From contig JACUUC010000019.1 in the NCBI GenBank assembly GCA_014859445.1, positions 1 to 54,055 on the forward strand: a stretch of DNA of 54,055 nucleotides, given 5' to 3'. A program made the position numbers and the translations under genes. This document shows positions 7,874 to 21,900 of the stretch, piece after piece (the first letter of the stretch is position 1; the number at the start of each line of letters is the position of its first letter). The notes below the pieces were generated by a model. That model searched no databases and was not told where the DNA came from. It saw nothing but the letters and a program-made list of their open reading frames with translations. Source of the stretch: Bacterioplanes sp. (lineage in GTDB: Bacteria > Pseudomonadota > Gammaproteobacteria > Pseudomonadales > Oceanobacteraceae).

Positions 7874-9729
7874 AATCGTCCCGATAGCAGCAAGTACAAC
7901 TTAGGTAGAAGCCTGGGTAGTTCGGCAGCATTTCGCAGTAAGTGATATTGCTGTGCACCAAACAGATACGGCAAGTAGTCGGCGGCTTGCTGGTCGATGG
8001 TAACGCAGAACGGATGTATACCCACCTGCTTGGCAGCCAATAGTGCTTCTCGGGTATCCTCTAAACCATAACGACTTTCATAAATATCCAAATCGTTTGG
8101 CTTGCCGTCCGTCAGTAATAATAACAAGCGTTGTTCGCTGGGTTGTTCTTGCAATACCAGCGTTGCTTGGCGGATGGCGGCACCCATTCGGGTGTAATAG
8201 CCCGGCTTTAATGCCTGAATGCGGCCGTGAATGATGTCACCCCACGCATCGGCAAAGTTCTTGATGACATTAAAGCGTACATGATCACGCCGTCGCGAAG
8301 AGAAGCCGTACAGGGCAAACGCATCTTGGCTTGCGGCTAAGCCTTCTCCTAACAAGTGTAAGCTGTCTTGGATAACTTCGATCACTTGTTGCTCATTATT
8401 CGCCCACGCTTCGGTAGACAATGATAAGTCTGCCAATACTAAACACGATAAATCACGTTGCTGCGGCTGTTGTTGTGACCACAGTGCTGGCAAGCTATTG
8501 CCTTGTCCGTGATGGCGTGCGCTGCAATAGTCAACATAGTCGTTGATGTTGAGGCGAGTGCCGGTGACTTGGCGCTTACGCCAGTGCTGCTGTGGTTGGA
8601 GCGCGGCAAAGCGATCACGAATGTGTTGAGCACTTCGTTGCAAATACGCGGGTAGCGGTTGAGGTGGCACATGCGGCGTTAACATCGGAATGACACGGCA
8701 ATAATGGGGTTGCAACTGCTGTCGACGATAGTCCCATTCGGGCAGTAATATCCCCTCATGCAGTGGCACGTCGTCTTCAGCGGCGCTGGGTAAATCCAAA
8801 TCCAGTTTGATGCGTGATTGGCTGTTGCTGCCTTGGCGTGACAAGCTGATGCGGTCTAGGTCATCGGCTATGCGGCTGGCTTCATCGGCTTCTTCGCTGT
8901 TTTCATCTAGAGTGCGATCGAGTGGAATGTACTCTGACCATGAAAATAGGCTTTCTAATCGAAACACGATTAACCCGTCTCGGCCATCAGGGTCTTCAAC
9001 AAACTCGGCGGCTTTGCGTTTGCTGGTTGGTTGTGGTGGTCGATGGCGCTGGGTTGGATGCGCTGTGGTCTCATCGTTGCTGACGTCCTCAGCGCTACGC
9101 CCGTCATTGGTAAGAATTTGTGGGTACAGCCACAATGGCACCGGCAAGGGGTCGTATTGACAGGTCGGCAGTTCGTCAACCTGACCGGGTTGTGTCAGAG
9201 CTAAGCGAATCAGTCGTTCTTGCTGGCGTTGTGTTCGATTTAATTGCGTATCAGCGGTGCGGAGCAGCAATAATGCGTTCACCAATTGCACGTAGAGTGC
9301 TTGTAATCCCGGATAGCGTATCAGTGTTTGTAGAACACGTCGTTGGTTCCAAGACAGCCAATTTTGAGGACTGGATGGATATGTTGGATCCAGACTCGCT
9401 AACGCGGTTAGCCATAAATACAAGGCTTCATTGTCGGTTTGCTGAGGAAACACATGCAGACGTGCAGGCAAGAACACTGTGTCGTGTTGGCGCCAAGCAA
9501 GGGCAAAACGCAAACCCGTCCCCGCCACTTTTTCTAACCAATGGCGTGGGCTGTTGAGGCGTTGCTCGCTGGCCGGTTTGATCTGTAATCCCGGATCTGC
9601 GCCAAGGGCACGCAGCACCATGGCTAGGCGTGAATGGTGATCTTCCAGTCGTGCCGCTGCACGAGGATAGCCGGTTTGAGCTAACCCTGTAATCCAGTTA
9701 TGCCAGCGGATACCAACGGCTTCTTCCAT
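7870..9729 (-). CDS. norD: NorD, VWA-domain NO reductase activation protein
   Basis: A 619 aa cytoplasmic protein with a C-terminal von Willebrand A domain (about residues 420-610). The MIDAS motif reads ADLSLSTEAW (DxSxS) and a second metal-loop Asp lies in LLLTDGKPNDLDIY. The N-terminal half is helical and the middle is acidic and low in complexity (NSEEADEASRIADDLD). NorD works with the MoxR-type ATPase NorQ, probably to insert non-heme iron FeB into NorB (known for NorQ/NorD pairs). ATG 9729 has GAGGAG six bases upstream. It lies between norB and norE in the same operon. Confidence 0.94.
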   Translation of the reverse strand: MEEAVGIRWHNWITGLAQTGYPRAAARLEDHHSRLAMVLRALGADPGLQIKPASEQRLNSPRHWLEKVAGTGLRFALAWRQHDTVFLPARLHVFPQQTDNEALYLWLTALASLDPTYPSSPQNWLSWNQRRVLQTLIRYPGLQALYVQLVNALLLLRTADTQLNRTQRQQERLIRLALTQPGQVDELPTCQYDPLPVPLWLYPQILTNDGRSAEDVSNDETTAHPTQRHRPPQPTSKRKAAEFVEDPDGRDGLIVFRLESLFSWSEYIPLDRTLDENSEEADEASRIADDLDRISLSRQGSNSQSRIKLDLDLPSAAEDDVPLHEGILLPEWDYRRQQLQPHYCRVIPMLTPHVPPQPLPAYLQRSAQHIRDRFAALQPQQHWRKRQVTGTRLNINDYVDYCSARHHGQGNSLPALWSQQQPQQRDLSCLVLADLSLSTEAWANNEQQVIEVIQDSLHLLGEGLAASQDAFALYGFSSRRRDHVRFNVIKNFADAWGDIIHGRIQALKPGYYTRMGAAIRQATLVLQEQPSEQRLLLLLTDGKPNDLDIYESRYGLEDTREALLAAKQVGIHPFCVTIDQQAADYLPYLFGAQQYHLLRNAAELPRLLPKLYLLLSGRL

Positions 9730-9784
9730 AACGATCTCCTCGAGTGCGAACCACTTTGGAGGGTGGTTCGCTGGTAACGCGGGT

Positions 9785-11203
<1,419 letters not shown>

Positions 11204-11226
11204 TTAATAAACAAAAATGCTGCAAT

Positions 11227-11673
11227 CTACCCTTCGATATTGGGTGGCCAATCGTTGGTGTCGATGCGCGATGTCCAAATTAAAAAATCAGCCAAGTTTT
11301 CTAGCTCTTCCTCGGTTAAATGAAATTGCGGCATTTGTCGACGACCCGGCACGTTCGTCGGCATGGCGTTCATCCATGACGTGAAATACGCTTTGAATAT
11401 CTCCTCGTTACCCATACCACGGCGAGGAAAGACATTGCCAAGTTCCGGTGCAAAGTAAGCGCCTTCTCCCAGTAGTGAGTGGCACCCCACGCAATTGTTG
11501 TTTTCCCAAATGGCTTTACCATTCGCCACCGATTCGGTGAGTTGGTCGCGGTTTTCCCGCTCCGGAATGGCGGTGACGGTATCGACTGTCAACCCCACAA
11601 ACAGTAGGAAGAAAAAAACACTTCCACCGTAGTAGATGTTGCGGGCCATGCCCTTAGTGAAACGATCTGACAT
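11227..11673 (-). CDS. norC: NorC, membrane-anchored cytochrome c subunit of NO reductase
   Basis: A 148 aa subunit with one N-terminal membrane anchor (about residues 14-32) and a single periplasmic heme site CVGCH at residues 61-65, followed by the family segment SLLGEGAYFAPELGNV. A Met in GRRQMPQFHL is the likely axial ligand. It passes electrons from periplasmic cytochromes to NorB. ATG 11673 has a GAGGA ribosome site six bases upstream. The frame extends upstream to 11721, but that extension is unlike NorC and has no ribosome site. It lies between norQ and norB. Confidence 0.96.
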   Translation of the reverse strand: MSDRFTKGMARNIYYGGSVFFFLLFVGLTVDTVTAIPERENRDQLTESVANGKAIWENNNCVGCHSLLGEGAYFAPELGNVFPRRGMGNEEIFKAYFTSWMNAMPTNVPGRRQMPQFHLTEEELENLADFLIWTSRIDTNDWPPNIEG

Positions 11674-11730
11674 AGACTGTCCTCTTGGTTGCAAAACACC
11701 GCGACCACACCATGTGGTCATGGATAAAAA

Positions 11731-12564
11731 CTACATACTCGGAAAATGTGCCGACACCACATCGGCAATGGCGGCCTGTGTGAGGGCATCGTCACTGAGG
11801 GGTTGTGCCAAGCACGCCATGCAGGCGTCATAGGCGGAGACGCCGCTACGCATAAAGCGTGCGGTGTGAATTAATAGTCGCGTGGACGGTGCTTCCTCTA
11901 AATCGTGTCCGCCAAGATGGCGTAAGGCGCGCCCTAAGCGGACGATGGTGCCAGCCAATTCGGCATTAACATTGGCTTCTTGTTGGACGATGAGCGTCTC
12001 TTGTTCTGCCTTGGGGTAATCAAAACTCAGTGCCACAAAACGTTGTCGAGTACTGGGTTTTAAGCCTTTCATGGCATTGCGATACCCGGGGTTATAGGAC
12101 ACGACCAGCATAAAACCGGGGGCTGCCTCTAACCATTCCCCCGTGGCTTCAAGCGGCAAAACACGGCGATCATCGGCCAGTGGATGCAATACCACGGTGG
12201 TATCTTTACGGGCTTCAATCACCTCATCGAGATAACAAATGGCTCCTTCGCGTACAGCACGAGTTAATGGACCATCTTGCCAGTAGGTACCTTGATGCCC
12301 AATGAGGTAGCGCCCAACTAAATCCGCTGCGGTTAAATCATCGTGGCAAGCAACCGTATACAGAGGCCGTTGTAGTTGCTGTGCCATGTATTGTACAAAG
12401 CGCGTTTTACCGCATCCGGTTGGCCCCTTAATGAGTACGGGTAGCTGGTGCTGATCGGCTTGTTGAAACAAACCGATTTCATTGTGTTGCGCTTGATAAA
12501 ACAGGGGTTGTGTCTTGTGCTCGTTATCCCGTGTTGCAGCGTGGATCGCAACGGTCGCAGTCAT
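11731..12564 (-). CDS. norQ: NorQ, MoxR/CbbQ-type AAA+ ATPase for NO reductase activation
   Basis: A 277 aa AAA+ ATPase of the CbbQ/NirQ/NorQ family, which acts with NorD to activate NorB. Walker A is GPTGCGKT (residues 47-54), Walker B is AICYLDEV, and sensor-type residues appear in MLVVSYNPGYRN. The CbbQ C-terminal region follows (STRLLIHTARFM). ATG 12564 (MTATVAIHAAT) has GAGGA eight bases upstream; more distal starts at 12582 and 12642 lack one. It is the first gene of the operon, an order (Q-C-B-D-E-F) that differs from the usual C-B-Q-D. Only about 57 bases separate it from norC, so it is probably co-transcribed. Confidence 0.94.
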   Translation of the reverse strand: MTATVAIHAATRDNEHKTQPLFYQAQHNEIGLFQQADQHQLPVLIKGPTGCGKTRFVQYMAQQLQRPLYTVACHDDLTAADLVGRYLIGHQGTYWQDGPLTRAVREGAICYLDEVIEARKDTTVVLHPLADDRRVLPLEATGEWLEAAPGFMLVVSYNPGYRNAMKGLKPSTRQRFVALSFDYPKAEQETLIVQQEANVNAELAGTIVRLGRALRHLGGHDLEEAPSTRLLIHTARFMRSGVSAYDACMACLAQPLSDDALTQAAIADVVSAHFPSM

Positions 12565-12683
12565 GATGACATTCCTCATGGTTATTTGTGCCAAAAAGTA
12601 AACAATAATACTGGGGATATGCGATATGGCGCATTTGTCCACCGCGAATAATTACGCTTGATAGGTCTTTTGGGCGATCACTA

Positions 12684-12697
12684 ATGACCATTATCAA
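12684..12697 (-). promoter_or_regulatory. FNR/ANR/DNR-type box upstream of the nor operon
   Basis: Read on the minus strand the site is TTGAT-AATG-GTCAT, matching 8 of 10 positions of TTGAT-N4-ATCAA. Its centre is about 126 bases before the norQ start, leaving room for a class II promoter (box near -41.5) and a leader of about 85 bases. Nitric oxide reductase operons are commonly controlled by NO-sensing DNR/NNR proteins that bind such boxes (known). No regulator gene is in the window. Confidence 0.65.
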
Positions 12698-12872
12698 CAA
12701 TCGTGCCATGTTTTAAGTTGTTGATTTTATTGGATTATATTGTTGTGTGGTGTTTTCTACCCGAATAATTATGGTGTTAAGTACCCGGAAGGGTAGCAAC
12801 AACCCGTTTTCGCCAATTCTCTTGCGAAAAGTCAACTTTATTTCACAAATAGAGCGGTGTCTTATTTCAGTG

Positions 12873-12886
12873 TTGATATAAGTCAA
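12873..12886 (+). promoter_or_regulatory. Strong FNR/ANR/DNR-type box upstream of the TonB receptor and nirS
   Basis: TTGAT-ATAA-GTCAA matches 9 of 10 consensus positions. If the centre (12879.5) sits at -41.5, transcription would start near 12921 and the -10 would fall on TAGTAT (12908-12913), a good match to TATAAT. The leader would then be very short, with the AGGAGG ribosome site beginning about four bases in. The first 13 bases are identical to the box at 29508-29521. Confidence 0.82.
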
Positions 12887-12938
12887 TTATTTCGAGCAAC
12901 GACTTCTTAGTATCAATACAACACAGGAGGACGTGCTA

Positions 12939-16732
<3,794 letters not shown>

Positions 16733-16744
16733 TGGCAGCGCATT

Positions 16745-16774
16745 AACCCATTCATGAGTGATCGTGAGTGGGTT
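16745..16774. terminator. Hairpin between convergent nirS and narX
   Basis: AACCCATTCA (16745-16754) pairs with TGAGTGGGTT (16765-16774) with one mismatch around a 10-base loop. It begins 13 bases after the nirS stop and overlaps the narX stop codon. There is no long T-tract, so it may be a weak bidirectional terminator or an RNA-stabilising end. Confidence 0.5.
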
Positions 16775-18548
16775 ATTTGCTGCGTAAATACTCCGGTGTA
16801 AAGATCGCATAGATGCCCGTACCGCCTTGGTTGCGACGTTTGACGCTGAGTTCACCTTGCAGTTGCTGACTTCGTTCACGCATGATTTCCATGCCATAGT
16901 GGTGCGTTCGGTCGGGGTGTTCGTCCACGCCAATACCGTCGTCTTCAACGCTCAGTGCAACTCGCCCATCGTCATGTTGGTCTAACTGAATGACCAAGTG
17001 CTGTCCTTGGCTATGGCGAATCGCATTTTGGCAGGCCTCACGCACAATCTGTAGCAGGTGAATTTCTTCGCTGGGTGATAAGGGAATATTGATCAAGCGA
17101 TAGTCCAGCTGGATGATCATGGTGGACTCTTGAGTAAACTGTTGCACCGTTTTTTGCAATGCCGATAGTAAGCCATTGCCATCAATTTTTAGGCGAAATG
17201 TGGTCAGCAACTCACGTAATTGACGATAGGCCGAGTCGAGTCCTTGCTTCAGCTCATCGGCCACATCATGGATTAGCGGCTTGTTGTCTGTTGCCAGTGC
17301 TTTGTTTAAACGACTGACCTGAATTTTCAAATAGGACAACGCCTGTGCCAATGAATCATGCAGCTCACGTGCAATGACATTACGTTCTTTCATGAGGGTG
17401 ATACGACGAACTTGCTCTTCTTCGCCGCGCAAACTCAAAGCAATGGCGAGTTGATCTGCAACTGCTCGAATCAATTGCTGTTGCCATGTCTGTAAGGTGG
17501 TGCTGGCGGCAGGGCGAACAGCAATAATGCCGTAGCGCTTGTTTTCGCGCTGTAAGGCAAAATTGATTTGTGCCTCCGGGCAGGCACCGTTTGTGCTGTC
17601 TGTGTCGAGGCACTCGTGGCAATGGGTTCTGGTGCATTCTGGGTGGGTATCGCTACCGCTGATTTGTAAGTAGGGGATGTCACCATTGGTCGTGACTAAG
17701 CACAGTTCTATGTCGTCGATACCGATAATTTGGCTCAGCTCGCGCATGACCTGAGTGAAGTCGTGCGTTTTGGCTTCGTGTGCACTGATTTTTTTCGCTA
17801 GAGTGTACAGAAAGGTGAGGGTAATGTTGCTGTGAGTGAGTGCTTGGGTTTTGTCATCAACTTGTTGCTCTAGCGTGTCGTACATTTCAGAGATGGCGCG
17901 GCACATGCTATTGAACGTTTCGGCCAACAGACCAAATTCGTCGCGCTGTGGATGGCTGAGATTGCACTGAAAATTACCAATACTGATTTGTTGTGCGGTT
18001 TGGGTGAGTTCCTTTAAAGGGCGATTCACGCGAATGCGCACCCAATGCAAAATCACCACGGCCAGCAGTGTCGTGATAAAAAATGCGATGACTTGGGCTG
18101 TGCGTAAGGTTTGAATTTTTCCTTCCGCACTGAGCTGAAGGCTGTGTACGTAGTGTTGTAAGTTGGCGATGTGCTCAGCAAAAACTGGCGCCGTGATGAT
18201 GTCTACATAAGGGCGCTCAGCGATGGCAAGACCCAATGCTTGCCAGCTAACGAGCGCTTGTTGGTAACAGTCGTTAATTCTAGGATGGCGGCTGACGGCC
18301 ATGAGTGTGGGGTCATGCCATACCTCATCAATCTTGTTTTTTAACGCATCGGCTTTCTCGGGTTGCGTGGCGGCATAGGCCGCGTATTGGTAACTGTACA
18401 TGCGCAGTGAGCCAGCTTGGTTGATCACATATGCGTCATTGTCGGCCTGATCGGATAGCCAGTAGGAGACCAGCATGGTGCTGATGGACAACAGCACAAT
18501 GGTGGATAATGCAAAATTGATACGATTAACCAATGAGATGGATTTCAT
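16773..18548 (-). CDS. narX: Nitrate/nitrite sensor histidine kinase NarX
   Basis: A 591 aa inner-membrane sensor kinase. TM1 is about 9-31, followed by the nitrate-binding P-box DAYVINQAGSLRMYSYQ (about 38-54). TM2 is about 151-170, HAMP about 171-225. A GAF-like central module carries four cysteines (C305, C310, C313, C323). The HPK7/HisKA_3 dimerisation domain has the phospho-acceptor His397 in ERNVIARELHDSLAQALS, and the ATPase domain shows NAIRHSQG and DDGIGVD. ATG 18548 (MKSISLVNRI) fits the family; ATG/other starts upstream to 18605 add an unconserved tail. It is divergent from narG. The usual partner gene narL is not adjacent. Confidence 0.93.
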   Translation of the reverse strand: MKSISLVNRINFALSTIVLLSISTMLVSYWLSDQADNDAYVINQAGSLRMYSYQYAAYAATQPEKADALKNKIDEVWHDPTLMAVSRHPRINDCYQQALVSWQALGLAIAERPYVDIITAPVFAEHIANLQHYVHSLQLSAEGKIQTLRTAQVIAFFITTLLAVVILHWVRIRVNRPLKELTQTAQQISIGNFQCNLSHPQRDEFGLLAETFNSMCRAISEMYDTLEQQVDDKTQALTHSNITLTFLYTLAKKISAHEAKTHDFTQVMRELSQIIGIDDIELCLVTTNGDIPYLQISGSDTHPECTRTHCHECLDTDSTNGACPEAQINFALQRENKRYGIIAVRPAASTTLQTWQQQLIRAVADQLAIALSLRGEEEQVRRITLMKERNVIARELHDSLAQALSYLKIQVSRLNKALATDNKPLIHDVADELKQGLDSAYRQLRELLTTFRLKIDGNGLLSALQKTVQQFTQESTMIIQLDYRLINIPLSPSEEIHLLQIVREACQNAIRHSQGQHLVIQLDQHDDGRVALSVEDDGIGVDEHPDRTHHYGMEIMRERSQQLQGELSVKRRNQGGTGIYAIFTPEYLRSK

Positions 18549-18913
18549 ACACAAACACCCTGATTCATGCTGCCAGTTTAGCATGGCTATGTATTTGTAC
18601 GGCAAATAATCCCTGTTATTTCAATGCTATTAAGAATAGCTGCTATTTAACCCTTATATGAGTGCGGGAATATGGAGCTACCCCACTTGTGTCTGTTGTT
18701 ATTCTAAATTCGATATAAATACCTTTTTTATTTAAAAAACTTATATAAATCAGAGAGTTAAATTGCGTATATGGATACCACTATTGAGGTATTCGATCGT
18801 TATTTTTGCTGTTTTCTTGGAATTGGCTGGCCTCGTTATTCATGGGTGGATGAGTAATATGGACTTATCGATATTAAACGTCCGTCCAATCTGGACTGTA
18901 CTGGGAGTTAGCG
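18549..18913. promoter_or_regulatory. Divergent narX/narG promoter region
   Basis: A 365-base gene-free, AT-rich stretch. It contains NarL-like heptamers TACCCCA (18679-18685) and TACCTTT (18720-18726), the paired 7-2-7 site at 18776-18791, and a weak FNR-like box CTTAT-ATAA-ATCAG at 18740-18753 (7 of 10). The narG ribosome site is GGGAG at about 18902-18906. I see no ORF or stable RNA here. Confidence 0.65.
18776..18791. promoter_or_regulatory. NarL-type 7-2-7 inverted heptamer pair upstream of narG
   Basis: TACCACT-AT-TGAGGTA is an inverted pair with the 2-base spacing preferred by phospho-NarL (7-2-7). Each heptamer matches 6 of 7 positions of TACYYMT. It lies 122 bases before the narG start codon and next to narX, which makes nitrate-dependent control of narG, narX or both likely. 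NarL itself must be encoded elsewhere. Confidence 0.65.
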
Positions 18914-21900
18914 ATGAGTCATCTACTCGATAAATTGCGTTTTTTTAAGGCGCGCAAAGAGCCCTTTGCGAACGATCATGGTGTGACTACTGATCAAGAT
19001 CGTAGTTGGGAGAAAGGTTATCGTCAGCGTTGGCAGCATGACAAAGTGGTACGTTCGACCCATGGGGTAAACTGTACCGGTTCCTGCAGCTGGAAAATTT
19101 ATGTGAAAGACGGTTTGGTCACTTGGGAGACCCAACAAACCGACTATCCGCGTACGCGTCCCGATTTACCGAATCATGAGCCTCGTGGTTGCCCGCGTGG
19201 TGCCAGTTACTCTTGGTATATTTACAGTGCCAACCGCTTGAAGTACCCAAAGGTTCGTGGCCAGTTAATGAAGTTGTGGCGCGAAGCGAAAGCCAAACAC
19301 CGCGATCCTGTCACGGCGTGGGAATCCATTGTTTCCGATCCAGTCAAAGCAAAAAGCTACAAAGAGCGTCGTGGCATGGGTGGTTTTGTCCGTGCCAGTT
19401 GGGATGAGGTCAACGAGCTGATTGCCGCATCGAACGTGTACACAACAAAAGAATATGGCCCTGATCGCGTGACGGGTTTCTCGCCGATTCCTGCCATGTC
19501 GATGGTGTCGTATGCGGCGGGTGCACGATACTTATCGCTGATTGGTGGTAATTGCTTGAGCTTCTACGATTGGTACTGCGATTTGCCACCGGCTTCGCCG
19601 CAAATTTGGGGTGAGCAAACAGACGTGCCCGAGTCGGCCGACTGGTATAACTCCAATTACATTATTGTGTGGGGCTCCAACGTTCCACAAACACGCACGC
19701 CCGATGCGCACTTCTTAACCGAAGTACGTTATAAAGGGACTAAAACCTGCGTCATTACCTCGGATTATTCCGAAGCGTCTAAGTTTGGTGATACGTGGTT
19801 AGCACCGCGTCAAGGCACCGATGCGGCATTGGCGATGGCCTTTGGCCATGTCATTTTGAAAGAATTCCACGTCGATAAGCCGAGCGCGTATTTTACCGAT
19901 TACGTCAAACGCACCACTGATATGCCGATGTTGGTGATGCTGGAAGAAAACGAGGGCCGTTTGAGTGGCGGTCGTTTCCTGCGTGCGGCCGATTTGGTCG
20001 ATAACTTAGGTGAAGACAATAACCCAGATTGGAAAACCATTGCGCTGAACAGCGATGGCCGTTTAACCAGTCCAAACGGTGCGATTGGCTATCGTTGGGG
20101 TGAAAAAGGCAAATGGAATCTTGAGCAAAAAGATCGTAACGGCGAGCTGGATTTGACCTTGTCATTGAAAGATTACCGTGACGGTTTGGCCGAAGTGGCA
20201 TTTCCCTACTTTGGTGGTGCGCCACACGAATATGAATACTTCCAACATACTGAGCACAGTGATGTTCAGCTGCGTCAAGTGCCATTTAAAACCGTTGAAC
20301 TGGCATCCGGTGGTACGGCTAAAGTGGTCACGGTGTTTGACATGATGTTGGCACATTACGGTGTCGACAATGGCATTGGTGACAGCAGTCGAGCCAGCAG
20401 CTTCGATGACAATGTGCCGTACACGCCTGCTTGGCAAGAAGTCATCACCGGTGTGAATCGTGCCGATGTGATTCGTATTGCCCGCGAGTTTGCCAGCACA
20501 GCCGATAAAACGCGTGGCCGTTCCATGGTGATTGTGGGTGCTGCATTGAACCACTGGTATCACATGGACATGAACTACCGCGGCCTTATCAACATGCTGA
20601 TGATGTGTGGCTGTGTCGGTCAAACCGGTGGCGGTTGGGCTCACTATGTGGGTCAAGAGAAGCTGCGTCCGCAAACTGGTTGGACGCCATTGGCCTTTGC
20701 GCTCGACTGGCAGCGCCCACCACGTCACATGAACGGCACGTCGTTCTTTTATAACCACTCCAGTCAATGGCGCTATGAAAAGTTGAATATGACCGAAGTC
20801 ATTTCGCCGCTAGCCCCCAAAGAAAAATGGAATGGCAGCATCATTGACTTCAATACTCGCGCTGAACGTATGGGCTGGCTGCCATCGGCACCGCAGCTGG
20901 GTACGAACCCATTGGGATTAACCACGGCGGCCGCGAAAGCTGGCATGGATGTGAAAGACTATGTGGTTGAACAACTCAAAAGTGGCGATTTGAAGTTTGC
21001 CTGTGAGCAACCAGATAATCCGAAGAACTTCCCGCGCAATATGTTCATTTGGCGTTCTAACTTACTCGGTTCATCCGGTAAGGGTCATGAATACATGTTG
21101 AAACATTTATTGGGCACGAAACACGGCTTGCTTGGTAAAGATCTTGGTGACTTTGGTGGCCAAAAACCGCAAGACGTGGAATGGGTGGATGACGGTGCGG
21201 AAGGGAAAGTGGACTTGTGGGTCACGCTGGACTTTCGAATGTCCACCACGTGTTTGTATTCTGACATCGTCTTGCCGACAGCCACTTGGTATGAAAAAGA
21301 CGATATGAATACGTCGGATATGCACCCCTTCATTCACCCACTCAGTGCGGCGATTGATCCGGTTTGGGAGGCCCGCTCTGACTGGGAAATCTTCAAAGGC
21401 ATTGCGAAAGAATTTTCTCGTGTGTGTGTCGGCCACTTAGGGGTTGAAAAAGACCTAGTAACCACGCCGATGCATCACGACACACCGGCCGAGTTGGCTC
21501 AACCGTACGGCGTGAAGTCGTGGTGGAAAGGCGAATGTGACGCCATTCCAGGTAAAACCATGCCGGGCTTAACCGTAGTTGAACGCGATTATCCGAATAC
21601 CTACGCGCGCTTTACGTCGGTCGGGCCATTGTTAGAAAGCATCGGTAACGGCGGCAAAGGCATTAGCTGGGATACCAAAGACGAAGTGAAACTGTTGCGT
21701 CAGTTGAACTACACCCATGCCAATGAAGGGGCAAATCAAGGCATGGCTCGATTGGATACCGCCATCGATGCCTGTGAAATGATTTTAACGCTGGCACCCG
21801 AAACCAATGGGCATGTGGCAGTGAAGGCGTGGAAAGCCTTGGGTGAGTTTACTGGCCTTGATCACACCCATCTTGCCAGACCAAAAGAAGACGAAAAAAT

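Larger units (their letters stand above)
12565..12938. promoter_or_regulatory. Divergent promoter region between the nor operon and the TonB receptor-nirS unit
   Basis: A 374-base gene-free stretch. It holds one FNR/DNR-type box for each direction (12684-12697 leftward, 12873-12886 rightward; listed separately). Three TACCC elements lie between them: TACCCGA at 12758-12764 and the inverted pair TACCC (12782-12786)/GGGTA (12791-12795). These resemble NarL half-sites, but the pair spans 14 bases where a standard 7-2-7 site spans 16, so their meaning is unclear. The rest is AT-rich, with no ORF or RNA gene that I can support. Confidence 0.7.

Noticed and set aside
9120-9557. Plus-strand open frame opposite norD
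   Set aside because: Antisense shadow with no family resemblance; norD is conserved across the region.
20162-20767. Long minus-strand open frame opposite narG
   Set aside because: It is antisense to a fully conserved gene, has no ribosome site or recognisable domain and follows from codon bias.
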